Positions 6,443 through 8,505 of a stretch of DNA of 8,505 nt are shown in pieces. The notes below the pieces were generated by a model that saw only the letters and a list, made by a program, of their open reading frames with translations, did not search any database and was not told the DNA's origin. Source of the stretch: Hydrogenophaga sp. (GTDB taxonomy: Bacteria > Pseudomonadota > Gammaproteobacteria > Burkholderiales > Burkholderiaceae_C); the NCBI GenBank assembly GCA_025458415.1, contig JALOSN010000115.1:1-8505 (forward strand), written 5' to 3'. The translations under genes and the position numbers were made by a program. Within the stretch, counting starts at the first letter, position 1. Each line of letters opens with the position of its first letter.

Positions 6443-6460
6443 GCCCAGTGGAGAAATGTC

Positions 6461-6895
6461 TTGGATCATGTGGTGATCTACACCGACGGCGCCTGCAAGG
6501 GCAATCCCGGCCCTGGTGGCTGGGGGGTCTACCTCCGCAGCGGTGAACACGAAAAGGAGTTGTGGGGTGGAGAGCGGGACACCACCAACAACCGGATGGA
6601 GCTGACGGCCGTGATCGAGGCGTTGAAGGCGCTCAAGCGACCCTGCCGGGTACAGCTCTACCTGGACAGCGAGTATGTCCGCAAAGGGATCACCGAGTGG
6701 ATTCGCGGCTGGAAAGCGAAGGGCTGGAAGACTGCAGCCCGCCAGCCTGTCAAGAATGTGGACCTGTGGCAGGCGCTGGATGCCCTGGTGAGCAGTGGCG
6801 TGCACCATATTGAATGGCACTGGGTCAAGGGACATGCAGGGGACCCGGGCAACGAGCGTGCTGATGCACTGGCCAATCGCGGTGTCCCGGTCTGA
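6461..6895 (+). CDS. rnhA: Ribonuclease HI
   Basis: RNase HI cuts the RNA strand of RNA-DNA hybrids, removing R-loops and primer remnants. The 144-residue product has the complete active site: D9 in YTDGACKGNPGPGGWG, E47 in NNRMELTA, D69 in YLDSEYV, H125 in WVKGHAG and D135 in NERADALAN. The basic handle region (KAKGWKTAARQPVKN) is present. I favour the TTG at 6461, because GGAGA at 6450-6454 lies 6 bases upstream and the protein then begins with the family-typical DHVVIYTDG. The nearest in-frame ATG, at 6407, would add 18 residues of no recognisable kind that read through the hairpin, and it lacks a Shine-Dalgarno site. A GTG at 6470 would trim the first strand. It follows the methyltransferase gene as in E. 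coli, but dnaQ, the common next neighbour, is absent. Confidence 0.95.
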   Translation: MDHVVIYTDGACKGNPGPGGWGVYLRSGEHEKELWGGERDTTNNRMELTAVIEALKALKRPCRVQLYLDSEYVRKGITEWIRGWKAKGWKTAARQPVKNVDLWQALDALVSSGVHHIEWHWVKGHAGDPGNERADALANRGVPV

Positions 6896-7056
6896 GGGCC
6901 TTGTCCCGGATACCGCGAGCGCCCTGATCGGACTTGATTTTGCGGGAGGGCGCAGCTGCCTCGGCGCTGTTAGAGTCTCCCAGTGCCCGTCGTCTCGGGT
7001 ATCGCGTGTTTGCGCCCGTGGCCTGCGCCGCGGGGCGGTTTGACGAAAGAGTTCCA
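6896..7056 (+). promoter_or_regulatory. Intergenic region before the RND efflux genes
   Basis: These 161 bases between rnhA and the adaptor gene probably carry the efflux promoter. The best candidate is an extended -10, TGT followed by TAGAGT at 6968-6976, with no clear -35; it would start the transcript near 6983. A small CCCG/CGGG hairpin (6986-6999) would lie in the leader. I see no adjoining regulator gene, no obvious long operator palindrome, and no clear terminator for rnhA. Confidence 0.3.
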
Positions 7057-8250
7057 ATGGCAGGACGAGCGGTATACGCGCTGGTGGCGGTGCTGGGAAT
7101 TGCATTGGCATCGGGCGGCGCGTGGTGGTGGCAGCAAGCCCGCAAACCGGTGGCATCGGCTGAAACGGCATCGCCGTCGCCCGGGGGGGGCCCGGGCATG
7201 CGCCCTGGAGGCGCGGCTGGCGGCATGCCGTCGGTCGAGGTGGCCCTGGTCCGGCGTGCTTCGCTTCAGGACGACGCTCAGGCCGTGGGCACGCTGCGGT
7301 CGCGCCAGAGCGTCACGCTGCGACCTGAGGTGAGTGGGCGGGTGGCGAAGATCGGGTTCGCAGATGGTGCCCGCGTGCGGCGTGGTCAGCTGCTGGTGCA
7401 GCTCGATGACGTCCTGCAGCAGGCCGAATTGAGCCAGGCCCAGGCCCAGCTCTCGATAGCCCGGGCCAATCTGCGTCGCAACGAGGAGCTGGTGGCCGCC
7501 AACTTTGTGGCCCAGCGGGTGCTCGACGAAAGCCGGGCCAGCCTGCAGGTGGCCGAGGCCCAGGTGGCCCTGGCCCAGGCACGCCTGCAACGCATGCGCG
7601 TCGAGGCGCCTTTCGACGGAACCGTGGGCCTGAGCAAGGTCAACCTGGGCGAGTTCGTGAAGGATGGCACCGACCTGGTGAACCTGGAGGACACGTCCTC
7701 CCTGACGGTCGACTTCCGTCTGCCCGAGCGTTACCAGGACCGTGTGGCAGTGGGGCAGCGGGTGCAGGTGCGGCTTGATGCGCTGCCGGGGCAGCAGCAT
7801 GAGGCCCGTGTATTGGCGGTCGATCCCTTGCTGGATGCTGATGGCCGCTCGCTGTCCGTGAGAGCCGAGTTGCCCGGTGGGGCCGGACAGGGTCTGCGGC
7901 CCGGCATGTTTGCCCGTGTGCTGGCCATTTTCTCGACCGACGACAACGCCCTCATGATCCCCGAAGAGGCCATCCTCCCGCAGGGCGGGCGGCAGTTCGT
8001 GGTCCGGTTGGCGACCGCAGAAGGCGGCGAGGCTGCCCCGCCGGTGTCACAGCGGGTGCCCGTCACGCTGGGGGTGCGGCGCGATGGGCAGGTGCAAGTG
8101 ACGTCTGGCCTTTCCGAGGGGGACCGGGTGGTCGTGGCAGGTCAGCAGCGCCTTCAACGGGACGGCACGCCGGTGCGGGTGGTGGACCTTTCGCGTCCTG
8201 TGGGTGCACCCCCAGATTCTCCGCGTTCCGGCCGTCCTTCTTTGCCCTGA
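7057..8250 (+). CDS. RND efflux periplasmic adaptor (membrane fusion protein)
   Basis: This protein should link an RND inner-membrane pump to an outer-membrane channel. The 397-residue product has an N-terminal hydrophobic anchor (ALVAVLGIALASGGAWWW, 8-25), a Gly/Pro/Met-rich linker (about 40-58), a lipoyl half-motif (VTLRPEVSGRVAKIGFADG, 86-104), a helical hairpin rich in Ala, Gln and Leu (about 118-180), the second lipoyl half (RVEAPFDGTVGLSKVNLGEF, 181-200), a beta-barrel, and a membrane-proximal part with LRPGMFARVLA and IPEEAILPQGG. This is the AcrA/MexA-type plan. The ATG at 7057 is chosen over one at 6934 because it begins the signal anchor and follows GAAAGAG at 7045-7051. The stop is 26 bases before the pump gene. 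A G8 tract lies in the linker. The transported substrate cannot be told. Confidence 0.92.
   Translation: MAGRAVYALVAVLGIALASGGAWWWQQARKPVASAETASPSPGGGPGMRPGGAAGGMPSVEVALVRRASLQDDAQAVGTLRSRQSVTLRPEVSGRVAKIGFADGARVRRGQLLVQLDDVLQQAELSQAQAQLSIARANLRRNEELVAANFVAQRVLDESRASLQVAEAQVALAQARLQRMRVEAPFDGTVGLSKVNLGEFVKDGTDLVNLEDTSSLTVDFRLPERYQDRVAVGQRVQVRLDALPGQQHEARVLAVDPLLDADGRSLSVRAELPGGAGQGLRPGMFARVLAIFSTDDNALMIPEEAILPQGGRQFVVRLATAEGGEAAPPVSQRVPVTLGVRRDGQVQVTSGLSEGDRVVVAGQQRLQRDGTPVRVVDLSRPVGAPPDSPRSGRPSLP
7179..7197 (+). repeat. G8 homopolymer within a 7-bp inverted repeat in the adaptor gene
   Basis: GCCCGGG (7179-7185) and CCCGGGC (7191-7197) are inverted copies with five G bases between them, giving a run of eight G at 7183-7190. 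It encodes Gly-Gly-Gly in the linker after the membrane anchor. A one-base slip would lead to a stop at 7326-7328 or 7331-7333, depending on direction, leaving only about 90 residues. Confidence 0.6.
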
Positions 8251-8276
8251 GCGGACGAATCCAGCGAAAGGTCGTC

Positions 8277-8505
8277 ATGCAGCTGCCTGAAATCTCGATC
8301 CGAAGGCCCGTCTTCGCGACGGTGCTGTCGGTGCTCATCCTGCTGGTGGGGCTGGTCGCCTTCAACGGACTGACGGTGCGCGAGTACCCCCAGATCGATG
8401 AGCCTAGGGTCACGGTGACCACGCGCTTTGCGGGTGCCTCCAGCGAGGTGATCGAGTCTCAGGTGACCAAGCCGCTGGAAGAGTCCCTGGCCGGCATTGA
8501 GGGGG
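8277..8505 (+). CDS. RND efflux inner-membrane transporter, 5' part
   Basis: The window ends 76 codons into this gene. The sequence opens MQLPEISIRRPVFATVLSVL, followed by LILLVGLVAFNGL and then VREYPQIDEPRVTVTT, GASSEVIESQVTKPLEESLAGIEG. This is the N-terminus of hydrophobe/amphiphile-exporting RND pumps of the AcrB/MexB kind: a cytoplasmic start, first membrane helix (about residues 12-31) and the beginning of the porter domain. The ATG at 8277 has AAAGG at 8267-8271 and lies 26 bases after the adaptor stop, so the two form one operon. A proton-driven drug or solvent pump is likely; the true substrate is unknown. Confidence 0.93.
   Translation, partial: MQLPEISIRRPVFATVLSVLILLVGLVAFNGLTVREYPQIDEPRVTVTTRFAGASSEVIESQVTKPLEESLAGIEG

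Noticed and set aside
6191..6460. N-terminal extension of RNase HI from the upstream ATG at 6191
   Set aside because: That frame overlaps the methyltransferase gene for about 200 bases and codes no known domain. The RNase H fold begins at 6461.
6179..7171. Reverse open frame across rnhA and the efflux leader
   Set aside because: It covers the intact RNase HI active-site codons in antisense and is low in complexity (Pro, Arg, Ala).

Overview
The window is GC-rich, gene-dense bacterial chromosome. Its gene order (dnaX, ybaB, recR; then mltD, gloB, a YafS-type methyltransferase, rnhA) and protein styles point to a betaproteobacterium, most likely Burkholderiales and perhaps Comamonadaceae. That placement is inference from protein resemblance. 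I see no insertion sequence, prophage, CRISPR array, tRNA or rRNA.

Layout. Bases 2-1868 carry a forward replication and repair cluster: the 3' part of dnaX (clamp-loader tau/gamma), ybaB/ebfC (nucleoid-associated protein) and recR. A strong stem-loop with a short T run at 1967-1991 probably ends this transcript. Bases 2035-3084 hold an orphan periplasmic solute-binding protein of the nitrate/sulfonate/NMT1 kind. It converges tail to tail with a two-gene reverse unit: gloB (glyoxalase II, 5401-4673), whose stop overlaps the start of mltD (lipoprotein lytic transglycosylase with LysM domains, 4676-3093) as ATGA. A 184-base divergent region separates gloB from a forward run: the YafS-like methyltransferase (5586-6392) and rnhA (RNase HI, TTG start at 6461). 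A 161-base gap then precedes an RND efflux adaptor (7057-8250) and the start of its inner-membrane pump (8277 to the window end).

The most notable signal is in dnaX. Nine adenines (90-98) sit just after the clamp-loader core (domain III). Both alternative frames stop within two to seven codons of the run, the arrangement used elsewhere to make the short gamma subunit by transcriptional slippage or ribosomal frameshifting. Further on, the frame encoding the clearly conserved tau C-terminus is offset by +1 from the frame encoding the core, so as read here no single frame gives a complete tau. The switch lies between about 255 and 335. It is either a sequence error, a mutation, or a second recoding event.

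Other oddities are a gloB that looks about 15 residues short between two conserved motifs, a G8 tract in the efflux adaptor gene where slippage would truncate the protein, and a perfect 7-bp hairpin next to the rnhA start.
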